Shown here: one piece after another, positions 26,901 through 34,074 of the stretch
Position numbering within the stretch: position 1 is the stretch's first letter
How the letters are laid out: the number at the start of each line of letters is the position of its first letter
Assembly (NCBI GenBank): GCA_016786745.1
Contig: JAEUVS010000034.1
Location: forward strand, 1-37,202
Direction of reading: 5' to 3'
DNA length: 37,202 bases
From: Chitinophagaceae bacterium
Lineage (GTDB): Bacteria; Bacteroidota; Bacteroidia; Chitinophagales; Chitinophagaceae
Position numbers and translations under genes: made by a program
The notes under the pieces: generated by a model
Database searches by the model: none
What the model was told of the DNA's origin: nothing
Seen by the model: the letters and a program-made list of their open reading frames with translations, nothing else

Positions 26901-27773
26901 TTAAAGGAAGACGGTTATTTTTCGGCAAGTATCCAGGGCGACCCACCAAACATTACAGTGCAGACTGCCAACAAAAGAGGACTGGTAACGTCTGCTGTTT
27001 TTCAGTGGCAGGCGCAAAACAACAATTCGCTCAATGACCTTGCCATTCAGCCCATACCCGTTGACCAGAGCCCTGTATTTCATGCAGTGCTGATTGCGAA
27101 TGCCAACTATGGCGGCAAGTGGAGCAAACTGCCCACGACTATTGCTGAAGCACAGCTCTACAAAAAGCTGCTTGTAAACTCATACGGTTTCAATCCTGCC
27201 AATATTCTTGAGTTGTACGATAAAGGTTATGTGGAACTGCTGTCGGGCCTGAGTGCCAAGCTTGAGTCACTGGGCGAAAACGACAACCTTGTAATTATGT
27301 ATGCCGGTCATGGTACATACAGGAAAGCCGGAACGGAATTGATCGGTTATTGGGTGCCATTGAACTCAAACGCTCCTGAAATTGATTATATATCCAACAA
27401 AAAACTTGATGAAATCATTTCCGGTTGCCGGGCAAAACATATCCTGATGATTTCCGATGCGTGTTATAGTGCGGCAATGCGTGGAGGCGATGACGCGGAA
27501 CAGGATGCGGTGCCACAGAAATATGAATATAAATTTAAAAGCCGGCAGATGCTGACGAGCGGTGGTCTTGAAAAAGTGCCGGGTGAAAGTGTTTTCATAA
27601 AAATGGTGATGAAGGCGCTCGAGGAAAACGACGAAAAATATTTATCGGCCAAGGTGCTGTATAATTTAATATTCAGCGGCGTTCGCAACCAAACGAGCAA
27701 AGAGCCTGAGTTGAATCTCTTTGGCAAGGATGGAAACGAAGGCGGCCAGTTTTATTTTATCAGGAAGAAATAA
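23937..27773 (+). CDS. Exported TPR-repeat caspase (peptidase C14-like) protein
   Basis: The 1278-residue product has a signal peptide ending in AVAQ (residue 20). Residues 41-815 are about 23 consecutive 34-residue TPRs, mostly with NRGNAY, YDLAL and LDP signatures, and one more TPR-like unit lies near 885-920. An Ig-like segment (945-1025) follows. Residues about 1047-1278 form a caspase domain with His1125 (VIMYAGHGTY) and Cys1176 (LMISDACYSAA). Both dyad residues are present, so the protease could be active. The organisation mirrors the WD40-caspase of the operon, with TPRs in place of WD40 blades. The start is the ATG 7 bases after the CHASE2-like gene; an earlier ATG at 23930 is followed at once by a stop. 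Function and targets are unknown. Confidence 0.93.
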   Translation: MRRILFHLIFVLACCKAVAQDGTPQQRISRYTLQIQTHPDSLMNYAYRSKAYNDNKEYQLALNDCNKVLQSDPNNKEALKNRGYACYYLKRYDSSTTDFTKFLQLDQSDPLVWNWRGNNYYYLNKLDAAISDYSQALKLDPNYALAWFNRGDAYYWQEKYDLAIGDLSEAIRLDPKYMRAWYVRGMCYYYQNNLQPAIADFDRALELNPVNDDIFNSRGLTYAFLKDEERALADFTSALLNNPKNSYALINRGNLYKRMDKFELAVADYTQALLYDQKNTDALYGLGNIWYSRGNWDEAIRYLSELLQLDPKAADALSVRGDAYVKKGQYAEALKDYENHLKINPANAEVISSRALCMQKLGRAGDAEKVFNDAVARQPNAIYPLIARGDFYTSLGKYDLAVKDYTDALNISPKDFTARNNRANVFFYQGKLDVAISDYSVALSLDPGNFTTLFNRGNAYKLQGNWQAALNDYSKVISLKRDLPGVWRERGNAYFATEKFDSARNDYSEALKLDTRDTVSLVNRGLTWHKQRRYDRAVADFNEAMKLNPKYKAARNNRGAAYFAAGRYDLALNDYNEILKEDPKYTDALDNRGNVYARQRKEDLALKDYNEVLKINPSHINALTNRGNLYVDQEKYELAFNDYNKVLQLSPGNKVALFNLGNAYQKNGVADSAMYYANEIIRTDPQFTAGWNLRARAHSLNGNMDEAFKDNQKTLELDPLMREAWGTRGMLYAGMGQNDSAIFAYSRALRIDSMYAEALNNRGLVYYNEGQYDRAIKDYVKVLQLDPGNSRVTTNLILVYLAADQMDKANELYAVYKQKKMTGYMEAYKAFHFLSKYIAACTQFIRVKDYKNALPLLQTSLDEYKENTQDLDQNLNRMLAYEYSHVMYRTGWVLEQNSEIEKALDYYKKAQIINPRLGDMTARIDRLTAKIKEQSSRDQTPPAIQLLTPAIISGNTIQKETGKIFVSGIVKDAGGVSWVKVNGADVTSLKEDGYFSASIQGDPPNITVQTANKRGLVTSAVFQWQAQNNNSLNDLAIQPIPVDQSPVFHAVLIANANYGGKWSKLPTTIAEAQLYKKLLVNSYGFNPANILELYDKGYVELLSGLSAKLESLGENDNLVIMYAGHGTYRKAGTELIGYWVPLNSNAPEIDYISNKKLDEIISGCRAKHILMISDACYSAAMRGGDDAEQDAVPQKYEYKFKSRQMLTSGGLEKVPGESVFIKMVMKALEENDEKYLSAKVLYNLIFSGVRNQTSKEPELNLFGKDGNEGGQFYFIRKK
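24060..26378 (+). repeat. Tandem TPR coding repeats, about 22-23 units of about 102 bp
   Basis: The units share the 34-residue TPR pattern with a repeated Asn-Arg-Gly-Asn motif at the helix-A start and Asp-Pro at the unit end. Units 10 and 13 are one residue short and the units after them one residue long, so the period is kept. The array was not tested for recent duplication. Confidence 0.9.
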
Positions 27774-27778
27774 CGAAC

Positions 27779-28609
27779 ATGTATAAAATTATCGGACTTG
27801 CGGTGTGGCTCCTGGCTGTAATGTGCGTGGCTCACGGTCAGTACACCGTTACGAAAGTCGTCGGGCAGGTGAAGAACAAATCAACCGGCGAGCAGCTGAA
27901 GCCGGGCAGTAAATTAAAAGACGACGATATGCTTGAGTTTTCCGCGCCGAAAGATATGGTGCGCGTTATTGTGTCGGGTAAAGGAATTTATGTGATCAGC
28001 CCGACACCACGCACGGGCAATTCTCCGAGTGCGATCGTCGAAATGCTCAAGGCGACGCTTAAAGTGAAATCGAGGGAGGGCTATCTTAGTGGCCGTTCTG
28101 AAGAAAGTGATTTCATTCCTGAAGTGCTGGAAACAGAAGCTGCAGTGAATACCCGTATTCATGTCGGCGCTCAAAATAAATATCTCTTTGACGTTTCAAA
28201 ATTTGATGTTTCGACTGGTAACAGGTTCTTTTTACAACTTGACGTTGCAGGTGGAAATTCTGAAATACACGCGCTGACAACAGTTGGCGATACGCTGCTT
28301 TTACAGGCTGCAGATTTTGCGCCGAGACAACAGGTTGAAGGTAAAATCACTTATAAAATAGGCTTCTTCAGAAAAGATAAAAACACGAGCGAGTCGCTTG
28401 CGGTGTTAAATCCTTACGTAGATACTGAAGGTGAAATGGAGGCGATCATGAATGTGATGGCCGAAGAGGGTAAAGGAATTTCGAAAGATTCACTTCGCAC
28501 GGCGTCTTACGCTGAAGTTTATGAATCGCTGGGGAAACCGTCGAAAATAACTTTTGATGAAGTGTTTAACCGGTTAGCGGGTAAACAGGGCAAAAAAGCT
28601 AAACAATAA
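27779..28609 (+). CDS. Exported protein with FecR-like N-terminal region
   Basis: The 276-residue product has a signal peptide (1-20, ending VAHGQ). Residues 22-75 (TVTKVVGQVKNKSTGEQLKPG, then SKLKDDDMLEF and VRVIVSGKGIYVI) have the spacing of FecR-type beta domains, which contain a glycine-rich, scaffold-like fold. The middle (150-220) is beta-rich, with LDVAGGNSEIHALTTVGDTLLLQA. The tail is charged and ends in a lysine-rich sequence. It starts 5 bases after the TPR-caspase stop, and its own stop overlaps the next start by one base (TAATG). FecR-like domains have been seen beside CHASE2 proteins in other bacteria as far as I recall, so it may belong to the sensory part. The FecR call is moderate. 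Confidence 0.75.
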   Translation: MYKIIGLAVWLLAVMCVAHGQYTVTKVVGQVKNKSTGEQLKPGSKLKDDDMLEFSAPKDMVRVIVSGKGIYVISPTPRTGNSPSAIVEMLKATLKVKSREGYLSGRSEESDFIPEVLETEAAVNTRIHVGAQNKYLFDVSKFDVSTGNRFFLQLDVAGGNSEIHALTTVGDTLLLQAADFAPRQQVEGKITYKIGFFRKDKNTSESLAVLNPYVDTEGEMEAIMNVMAEEGKGISKDSLRTASYAEVYESLGKPSKITFDEVFNRLAGKQGKKAKQ

Positions 28610-29727
28610 TGAAGAGAATAATTGTATGCTGCGATGGAACCTGGAACAAGCCCGGCATGATGGACCGCGGGCAACGGGTTGAAACGAATGTCGAGAAGAT
28701 ATATAAAGCTGTTCGTACAAAAGATAGCGGTACACGGCAGGTAAAGTTTTATGGTCCTGGGGTCGGCACTTCGTATGCTATTTCTGAAATTTTGCTCGGC
28801 GGTGGCACGGGTATGGGTATAGATAAAAACATCCAGGATGCCTACAAGTTTTTAATGTGGAGCTATGAGCCGGGAGACGAAATTTATATGTTTGGTTTTA
28901 GCAGGGGCGCATACACTGTAAGAAGTCTTGCCGGTTTTATTCGCAATTGCGGCATCATGAAGCCCGAATACCTGCGACTCGTTCCGGAGGCTTATCATCT
29001 TTACCGCGACCGCACGGAGCTTACGCATCCCGACTGCGACACAATGCGATCTTTTAAACAATGCTACGGTATTGAAGCGGAAACGCCTGTAACATTTATT
29101 GGCGTGTGGGACACTGTGGGCGCGCTCGGCATTCCACTGCCTTCGTTTAACTGGTGGAATAAAAAATACCAGTTTCATGATGTGAAATTGAGCAGCCAGA
29201 TTAAGTATGCGTATCATGCCATCGCTATGGATGAGCGCAGGCGCGTTTTTCAGCCCACATTGTGGGAACTGACCGATGGCGATAGTGCGAACGGGCAAAT
29301 TTGTGAACAGGTATGGTTTCCCGGTTCGCATGGTAATGTCGGTGGCGGATATGTTGATGCAGGCCTAAGCAATATTGCACTGTCGTGGATGATCGACAGG
29401 GCAAAAGAGGCAGGTGTGGAGTTTGATGAGGAGTATGTAAAACAGCAGGCGGGTAACGCCGAAGGAGAATTAAGAGAGTCGCTGAATTTTGTTTACCGTT
29501 TGTTTGGGCAGCTTGTTCGAAAGATAAATGACATTGCGGATGGAAGAGAGGAGAGGCAAAAAATTAAGCGTAACGAGCGTATACATTTGAGTTGCATCAA
29601 AAGGTACCACCTCATTGAAAAATATTATCCTAAAAATCTTGAATTGGCGGTGAAGAAAGGTGCCGACTTCGACCCGGTAAAAGATACGTGGAAGCCGGAA
29701 TGGCTCGAATACCTTACAGACTTTTAA
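28609..29727 (+). CDS. DUF2235 alpha/beta-hydrolase (Tle1-like phospholipase family)
   Basis: The 372-residue product opens with KRIIVCCDGTWNKPG, the hallmark of DUF2235. Nucleophile S98 lies in GFSRGAYTVRSLAG (GxSxG), a candidate acid is D168 in GVWDTVGALG, and H241 in FPGSHGNVGGGY completes a Ser-Asp-His triad. The family includes the T6SS phospholipase effectors of the Tle1 type, which cleave membrane lipids, but no T6SS gene is near and no fusion domain is present. No signal peptide is seen, so the protein should be cytosolic, unlike the other five products of the operon. It is translationally coupled to the FecR-like gene (TAATG). It may act as the effector of the system; that is inference. 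Confidence 0.92.
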   Translation: MKRIIVCCDGTWNKPGMMDRGQRVETNVEKIYKAVRTKDSGTRQVKFYGPGVGTSYAISEILLGGGTGMGIDKNIQDAYKFLMWSYEPGDEIYMFGFSRGAYTVRSLAGFIRNCGIMKPEYLRLVPEAYHLYRDRTELTHPDCDTMRSFKQCYGIEAETPVTFIGVWDTVGALGIPLPSFNWWNKKYQFHDVKLSSQIKYAYHAIAMDERRRVFQPTLWELTDGDSANGQICEQVWFPGSHGNVGGGYVDAGLSNIALSWMIDRAKEAGVEFDEEYVKQQAGNAEGELRESLNFVYRLFGQLVRKINDIADGREERQKIKRNERIHLSCIKRYHLIEKYYPKNLELAVKKGADFDPVKDTWKPEWLEYLTDF

Positions 29728-29729
29728 AA

Positions 29730-31172
29730 CTATTTCTTCTGATAGATAACGAAATTTCTGTAAAGCATACTCGTTGCATACATCTGGCGTAACACGACTC
29801 TGCCTGAATTGAGTAATGGCCCGTTGTTGTCGAATCCGCTATCTTCCACATCAAAAATCTTTTTGCCATCAAGATATCCCGAAATTCTTTTTCCTGATTT
29901 CATTAAACGGATTTTTATCCATTTGTTTTGGGGAAGTCTTTCTGTACAACCAACGAACAAACTTTTACCCCATGGATTCTTATTAACATATTGTGTTTCC
30001 ACATCTGTGCGCATCGCCTCAACTCTACGCATATATTCCCAATGATAGTTTCTGTAGTTTACATTCATGTCCGACATTGAGCCGGTTTTTCTTAATCCCT
30101 GGTCGGCGATAATATCTTCGCCGCGAGTTCCGCTTGCACACATGATTAACAGCGCCAATCCTTTTAGTGACTGCAATTGAAATTCATATTCTATACATAC
30201 ATCTCCTTCCGTGGCGTAGGGACACCATAAATATCCCCGGGATTCGGTATGAATGATTTCAGGCGTTGTCCATAATAAACCTTCAGAAGAAGTTTCCAGC
30301 GTAAACTTATCGCGGTATAGATCGCCGGTTTGAAATGTCCAGCTTTCAAGGTCGGCAGGTTTATTAAATGCACAGGAATAAACTTTCTTCCATGTATTAT
30401 CGAGTGGTGCAGCGACGCCTTTGTTTACAGGGCGCACCACCGCTTTTATTTCACTATCCGCCAATTGATTTGTTGCTGGTCGCAGTGATGAATAAGCTTT
30501 TTGAATTTCGTTTTCGGACAATTCCTTTTTATTGATTTTTACGTTGGCGATAACCATTAATGGATTGCCAATAAATAATTTGTTGCCCGCGGGTTTGAAT
30601 GATTTAGCGGAAAAATTATGGCCCACCATTTCACCATTGATATGCATCCGAAGCGAATTTTTTCCCTTGTTCCAGTTAATTACGATGTGATACCACTGGC
30701 CCCTGATAAGTTTTAGCGATTCTGCGTATACAAAAGGACTTAACCCATAATCCATCTGACCCCAGAAGCTGCCATCGGTAAAACTACCAATCAGCCTCGG
30801 GTATCCATTTCCCCTGTAGTAGATTGAAAACTTGCAGCTATCAACATTGTTAGCGGTAGGTTGATCGGAAATGAGTGGATAAACCAGTGAGCCTTCAACA
30901 CTGTGTGATTTGTCTATGTCTTCCAGGGGCGACATCCACAGAGAAATCGAACCCTCGTCCGATGCGAGATTGGTTGATTCGATCCATGCGCGGGTTTTCA
31001 AACTCTTGGAATGCAGGCCCGTAATATTGTTTATGGTGATGAACCGGTGAGAGCCTTCGATATGAACGGATATTGAATCCTTCAGTGAGAAGAATTGAGT
31101 GCCTGGTTGCGCAATTATATTTTCAACTGCAATTGATAGTGAAACTAGAAGTATAAGTCTGAACGGAACCAT
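29730..31172 (-). CDS. Secreted DUF1961/LamG-like protein (concanavalin A-like lectin/glucanase fold)
   Basis: I start at the ATG at 31172 (480 residues), because it opens a signal peptide (VPFRLILLVSLSIAVENIIAQ); the longer frame to 31289 would run through the terminator of the receptor gene. The first half resembles a LamG/concanavalin-like sandwich (ISLWMSPLEDI, GQWYHIVINWNKGKNSLRMHINGEMVG). The second half resembles DUF1961, with WTFQTGDLYRDKFTLETSSEGLLW, YEFQLQSLKGLALLIMCASGT and a late SGYLDGKKIFDV. DUF1961 proteins are poorly characterised and sit in glycan-related loci. It is encoded next to a TonB-dependent receptor but is probably transcribed separately. It converges on the DUF2235 gene with a 2-base gap. 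Confidence 0.8.
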   Translation of the reverse strand: MVPFRLILLVSLSIAVENIIAQPGTQFFSLKDSISVHIEGSHRFITINNITGLHSKSLKTRAWIESTNLASDEGSISLWMSPLEDIDKSHSVEGSLVYPLISDQPTANNVDSCKFSIYYRGNGYPRLIGSFTDGSFWGQMDYGLSPFVYAESLKLIRGQWYHIVINWNKGKNSLRMHINGEMVGHNFSAKSFKPAGNKLFIGNPLMVIANVKINKKELSENEIQKAYSSLRPATNQLADSEIKAVVRPVNKGVAAPLDNTWKKVYSCAFNKPADLESWTFQTGDLYRDKFTLETSSEGLLWTTPEIIHTESRGYLWCPYATEGDVCIEYEFQLQSLKGLALLIMCASGTRGEDIIADQGLRKTGSMSDMNVNYRNYHWEYMRRVEAMRTDVETQYVNKNPWGKSLFVGCTERLPQNKWIKIRLMKSGKRISGYLDGKKIFDVEDSGFDNNGPLLNSGRVVLRQMYATSMLYRNFVIYQKK

Positions 31173-31202
31173 GACTGAATATCGGTGATTCCGTTGAAGT
31201 AA

Positions 31203-31233
31203 TAAAAAAAGCATGGGCCGTAACCCATGCCTT
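31203..31233 (-). terminator. Rho-independent terminator after the TonB-dependent receptor gene
   Basis: Minus-strand hairpin GCATGGG / CCCATGC with a 6-base loop (31211-31230), followed by a run of seven T (31203-31209). It begins 26 bases after the receptor stop at 31259 and ends before the DUF1961 start at 31172. Confidence 0.88.
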
Positions 31234-31258
31234 TGTTTGTATAATTCAAATCTACCTT

Positions 31259-33808
31259 TTAGAATGAATAGCGCAAAGTAGCTCCCCACGTGCGCGGATC
31301 GCCTAACACGGATGCGTATTGCCCCGCATTGCCACCTGCTACAAGAAGTTGTTCGTGATATTTCTTATCAAACAAATTGCGCGACCAGATAAAGAAGGAA
31401 AATCCGTTGCTCGTTCTGAAGCCAGTTCTTCCATTTACAAGCGTATATCCATCAACATTCAGATAAGCAGAAGGAGAGGGGCTTGATGAAAAGTCAGAAC
31501 GTGAATACGCATCAAGTCCGATGAAGAACCTGCCCGCATTCCCTAAAAATACAGCTGGTGTTGTGTATTCACCTCCAAGCGTTCCTGCCCAATCAGAGAT
31601 ACCGGGTAACCTTCCGCCGGAGATGTCCTTAAATGCTACCTGCTGCCCATTTACGGTATTACCCGTTTCTTCAAGCGGCAACGGTGCGTTGGTGAATTTT
31701 ACATATTTCCCTTTCGTATACGCCAATGCGCCAAAGAAAGTAAAATGCTTGTTTGCGCGCAGGTTCGCGTCAATTTCAAACCCATTCACTTTTACTTTCT
31801 CTGCATTTGCAAGGTATCCACGATTTACGCCGATTTCGGGCGACTGAACGTTTGTCTGGTAGTCCTCGATATCTGTGTTATGATAGGTGAAATTGAACGT
31901 AAAGTCATCGGTCAGCGTTGTCTTGATGCCAATCTCATAATGCTTAACATCTTCCGGTCTTATTACAGCGAGGTCGGTGGCAACTTCGCCGTTGATGGTT
32001 GGAAGACCTGTTACATTCACCCCAACAGGTTTATAGCTCGTTGAATAGGAAGCAAACGCATTGATTCTTTTCGTTGGCTTGTATGCGAGAGTGATATTGT
32101 ATGTGAAATTATTTTCGTCGGCATTTGAAGTATACGACTGATTGGTATACACTAAATTTTTCAATGCTATCAAATCCGGGTCGGTTGTTTCCAATCCTCC
32201 ATACGTCGTTCTGTTATAGATAACGTCTTTCTTGTCGTAGTTGAAACGAATACCTGGTAATATGTGTAAACCTTCAACAAATTCCCAGTCTAAGTTTGCA
32301 AATGCAGCGGCAGTAAACGACTTGATAGAAAATAAAGTCTTGATGCCATAACCTTCGAACAATCCCGGCGTTTTCCAGAGTTCACTTGTTGTGCTCTGAG
32401 AAAACCTCCAGGTGTCGGAACCGGATTCTTCAATACCAAAGGGGTTTGAATGCACCTTCTGGTCCATCAGGAATAATCCGACTACTCCGCTCAAACGGGA
32501 TGAGAAATCACCCGCATAACGTACTTCCTGCGACCAGTTTGTATGCTTTGAGTAGTTAGCTGATTTTGCCAGCGACTGCAACCCTGTGAAGTCGCGGTCG
32601 TTCGACGGGTCCCATCTCCAGTAGCGCCATGCGGTTGTTGAAGTGAGGGTACCACGACCAATTTTCGCGTCAAGATTAACGGAGCCACCACCCAGCTCGT
32701 TGCCGGAATTCCATGGTGTATCCTGGTCCACCAACCTGTCAAATGCATTTTGACTCGGCAGTGAATAATTTAAATCGGAAATGATGGCGTTGAATTGCCT
32801 GTATGCCGCACGTTTTGTTGTAACAACACCAGCTATCACCTGCGCATAACCATCAGGACGCTGGCGTGAATAGTCGCCTGAGAAAGTAAGCGAAACATTA
32901 TCGGAAATATTGTACAGCGCCTGTGCTTTCAATCCAAGGTTGTTAATGTCGTTTATCCATTTCAATGTGCGCGTGTTGTAAATGGTACCGTCGCGCTGCG
33001 TTCCTGAAAATGAAAGTCGTGCCGCAAGATTTTTTCCGAGTGGGCCTGTAATAGAACTCCTGGCCTGGATGTAACCATAGTTGCCATAACTTAGTTCAAA
33101 TGTTCCGCCTGGTCTGAAACTCGGCTTGCGCGTGGTAATATTAAACGCTCCCGCAGTTGTGTTTTTACCAAACAGTGTTCCCTGCGGTCCGCGAAGTACT
33201 TCTATCTGTTCTATGTCTAAGAAATCAAGTGTAGCAGCAGCAGGGCGGGCCATGTACACACCATCAATATATAAACCTACACCGGGATCCACTCCGTCGT
33301 TAGTGAGTCCGAACGATGCGCCCAATCCGCGAATATGCAGACCCGTGTTACGCGGATTTGAAGAATAAAATTGCACGGAAGGAATCAGTTCCTTTACGCG
33401 ATTTACGTTGAATGCGCCCACATTATCTATTTGTGCTCCTCCTACAACGGAAACCGGAATAGGCACATCCTGCAACAGCTCCCTGCGTCTGCGCGATGTG
33501 ATTACAATCGTATCTGTTTTGAACACCTGCTGCAAACGGATCACAATACCGGTTGCATTGTTTGCTCGTATTACTTTTTGCTCGGGCTCAAAGCCTGCAA
33601 ATGATACTACGAGTGTCAGCGGAAATTCTGTAACTGCGCTGATCGAAAAATAACCTGTCGAATCTGCCGTGGTTCCGATGTTTGTGTTTTTTACAACAAC
33701 ACTCGCGAAAGGAATCCCCTCGTTATTAGCGTTTGTAACGCGTCCTGACAGCTGCGCTGCAACAATAAGAGGAACAGAAAAAAGTGTAAGTAAAATCGCT
33801 CGTTTCAT
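31259..33808 (-). CDS. TonB-dependent receptor with carboxypeptidase-regulatory-like domain
   Basis: The 849-residue product has a signal peptide (1-19, ending VAAQ). Residues 20-95 are a CarboxypepD_reg-like domain (LSGRVTNANNEGIPFASVVVKN). A plug domain follows (about 105-225), with VSVVGGAQIDN, LHIRGLGASFG and the plug-end motif IEVLRGPQGTLFGKNTTAGAFNI. The rest is a beta-barrel ending in the terminal aromatic WGATLRYSF. No SusD homologue is adjacent, and the protein is shorter than typical SusC (about 1000 residues), so a siderophore-, cofactor- or small-molecule-type receptor is more likely than a classical polysaccharide transporter. Transcription starts from a recognisable promoter about 180 bases upstream with a leader ORF between. 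The substrate is unknown. Confidence 0.93.
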   Translation of the reverse strand: MKRAILLTLFSVPLIVAAQLSGRVTNANNEGIPFASVVVKNTNIGTTADSTGYFSISAVTEFPLTLVVSFAGFEPEQKVIRANNATGIVIRLQQVFKTDTIVITSRRRRELLQDVPIPVSVVGGAQIDNVGAFNVNRVKELIPSVQFYSSNPRNTGLHIRGLGASFGLTNDGVDPGVGLYIDGVYMARPAAATLDFLDIEQIEVLRGPQGTLFGKNTTAGAFNITTRKPSFRPGGTFELSYGNYGYIQARSSITGPLGKNLAARLSFSGTQRDGTIYNTRTLKWINDINNLGLKAQALYNISDNVSLTFSGDYSRQRPDGYAQVIAGVVTTKRAAYRQFNAIISDLNYSLPSQNAFDRLVDQDTPWNSGNELGGGSVNLDAKIGRGTLTSTTAWRYWRWDPSNDRDFTGLQSLAKSANYSKHTNWSQEVRYAGDFSSRLSGVVGLFLMDQKVHSNPFGIEESGSDTWRFSQSTTSELWKTPGLFEGYGIKTLFSIKSFTAAAFANLDWEFVEGLHILPGIRFNYDKKDVIYNRTTYGGLETTDPDLIALKNLVYTNQSYTSNADENNFTYNITLAYKPTKRINAFASYSTSYKPVGVNVTGLPTINGEVATDLAVIRPEDVKHYEIGIKTTLTDDFTFNFTYHNTDIEDYQTNVQSPEIGVNRGYLANAEKVKVNGFEIDANLRANKHFTFFGALAYTKGKYVKFTNAPLPLEETGNTVNGQQVAFKDISGGRLPGISDWAGTLGGEYTTPAVFLGNAGRFFIGLDAYSRSDFSSSPSPSAYLNVDGYTLVNGRTGFRTSNGFSFFIWSRNLFDKKYHEQLLVAGGNAGQYASVLGDPRTWGATLRYSF

Positions 33809-33843
33809 TTATTCAGTTTTGGAAATTAAAGTTGGTGGTTAAC

Positions 33844-33860
33844 TCTACTTATCAAGTAGA
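33844..33860 (-). promoter_or_regulatory. Hairpin in the 5' leader of the receptor gene
   Basis: Perfect 7-bp arms TCTACTT / AAGTAGA with a 3-base loop, 36-52 bases upstream of the receptor start, on the transcribed leader. No T-run follows, so it is not an obvious terminator. It could affect ribosome access or mRNA stability. Confidence 0.5.
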
Positions 33861-33913
33861 CTAATAGGTCAAAAAAATTATATGATTATGCCGGGTGGTT
33901 GGTTACTTAAGCG

Positions 33914-33973
33914 TCAACAACCAGTGGTGCAGATGAGGTGGAAGAAGAATTTCGAAATAGTGTTCACTGCCAT
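33914..33973 (-). CDS. Candidate 19-residue leader peptide upstream of the TonB-dependent receptor
   Basis: An ATG at 33973, 19 bases after the -7 element, opens a 20-codon frame encoding MAVNTISKFFFHLICTTGC and then TGA. The peptide has cysteines at residues 15 and 19, with the last Cys codon directly before the stop. The final codons lie in one arm of a possible stem, TGGTTG paired with CAACCA (33923-33918 with 33901-33896), so ribosome position could alter folding downstream. Such an arrangement is known from amino-acid-sensing leader peptides. No Shine-Dalgarno is seen, which is common in Bacteroidota. Translation is not proven. Confidence 0.5.
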   Translation of the reverse strand: MAVNTISKFFFHLICTTGC

Positions 33974-33992
33974 AGTCTAGTAAAAAGGTAGA

Positions 33993-34022
33993 CAAATATA
34001 GAACGGATTTTAATACTACCAA
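33993..34022 (-). promoter_or_regulatory. Bacteroidota-type promoter of the receptor transcript
   Basis: On the minus strand, TTG (34022-34020) is followed after exactly 19 bases by TATATTTG (34000-33993), which fits the Bacteroidota primary-sigma consensus TTG-N19-21-TAnnTTTG. The -33 element lies at the end of the T-run of the upstream terminator. The predicted leader is about 180 bases long. Confidence 0.7.
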
Positions 34023-34053
34023 AAAAAAATCCCCCGAACTTTCGTTACGGGGG
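34021..34053 (-). terminator. Rho-independent terminator after the small lipoprotein gene
   Basis: Minus-strand hairpin with arms CCCCCG / CGGGGG (34053-34048 with 34036-34031), extended by a GTT/AAC pairing around one bulge, followed by A and nine T (34030-34021). It lies 22 bases after the stop of the gene at 34075. Confidence 0.92.
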
Positions 34054-34074
34054 TTATTTAACAGTTTTTTTCGG

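Noticed and set aside
28609..29727. Type VI secretion effector locus based on DUF2235
   Set aside because: No VgrG, PAAR, Hcp, immunity or other T6SS gene is present in the window.
31173..31289. N-terminal extension of the DUF1961 gene to 31289
   Set aside because: It would run through the receptor terminator hairpin and bury the clear signal peptide that starts at 31172.
31259..33808. SusC/SusD polysaccharide utilisation locus
   Set aside because: No SusD-like gene is adjacent, and the receptor is shorter than typical SusC; the nearby DUF1961 protein alone does not define such a locus.
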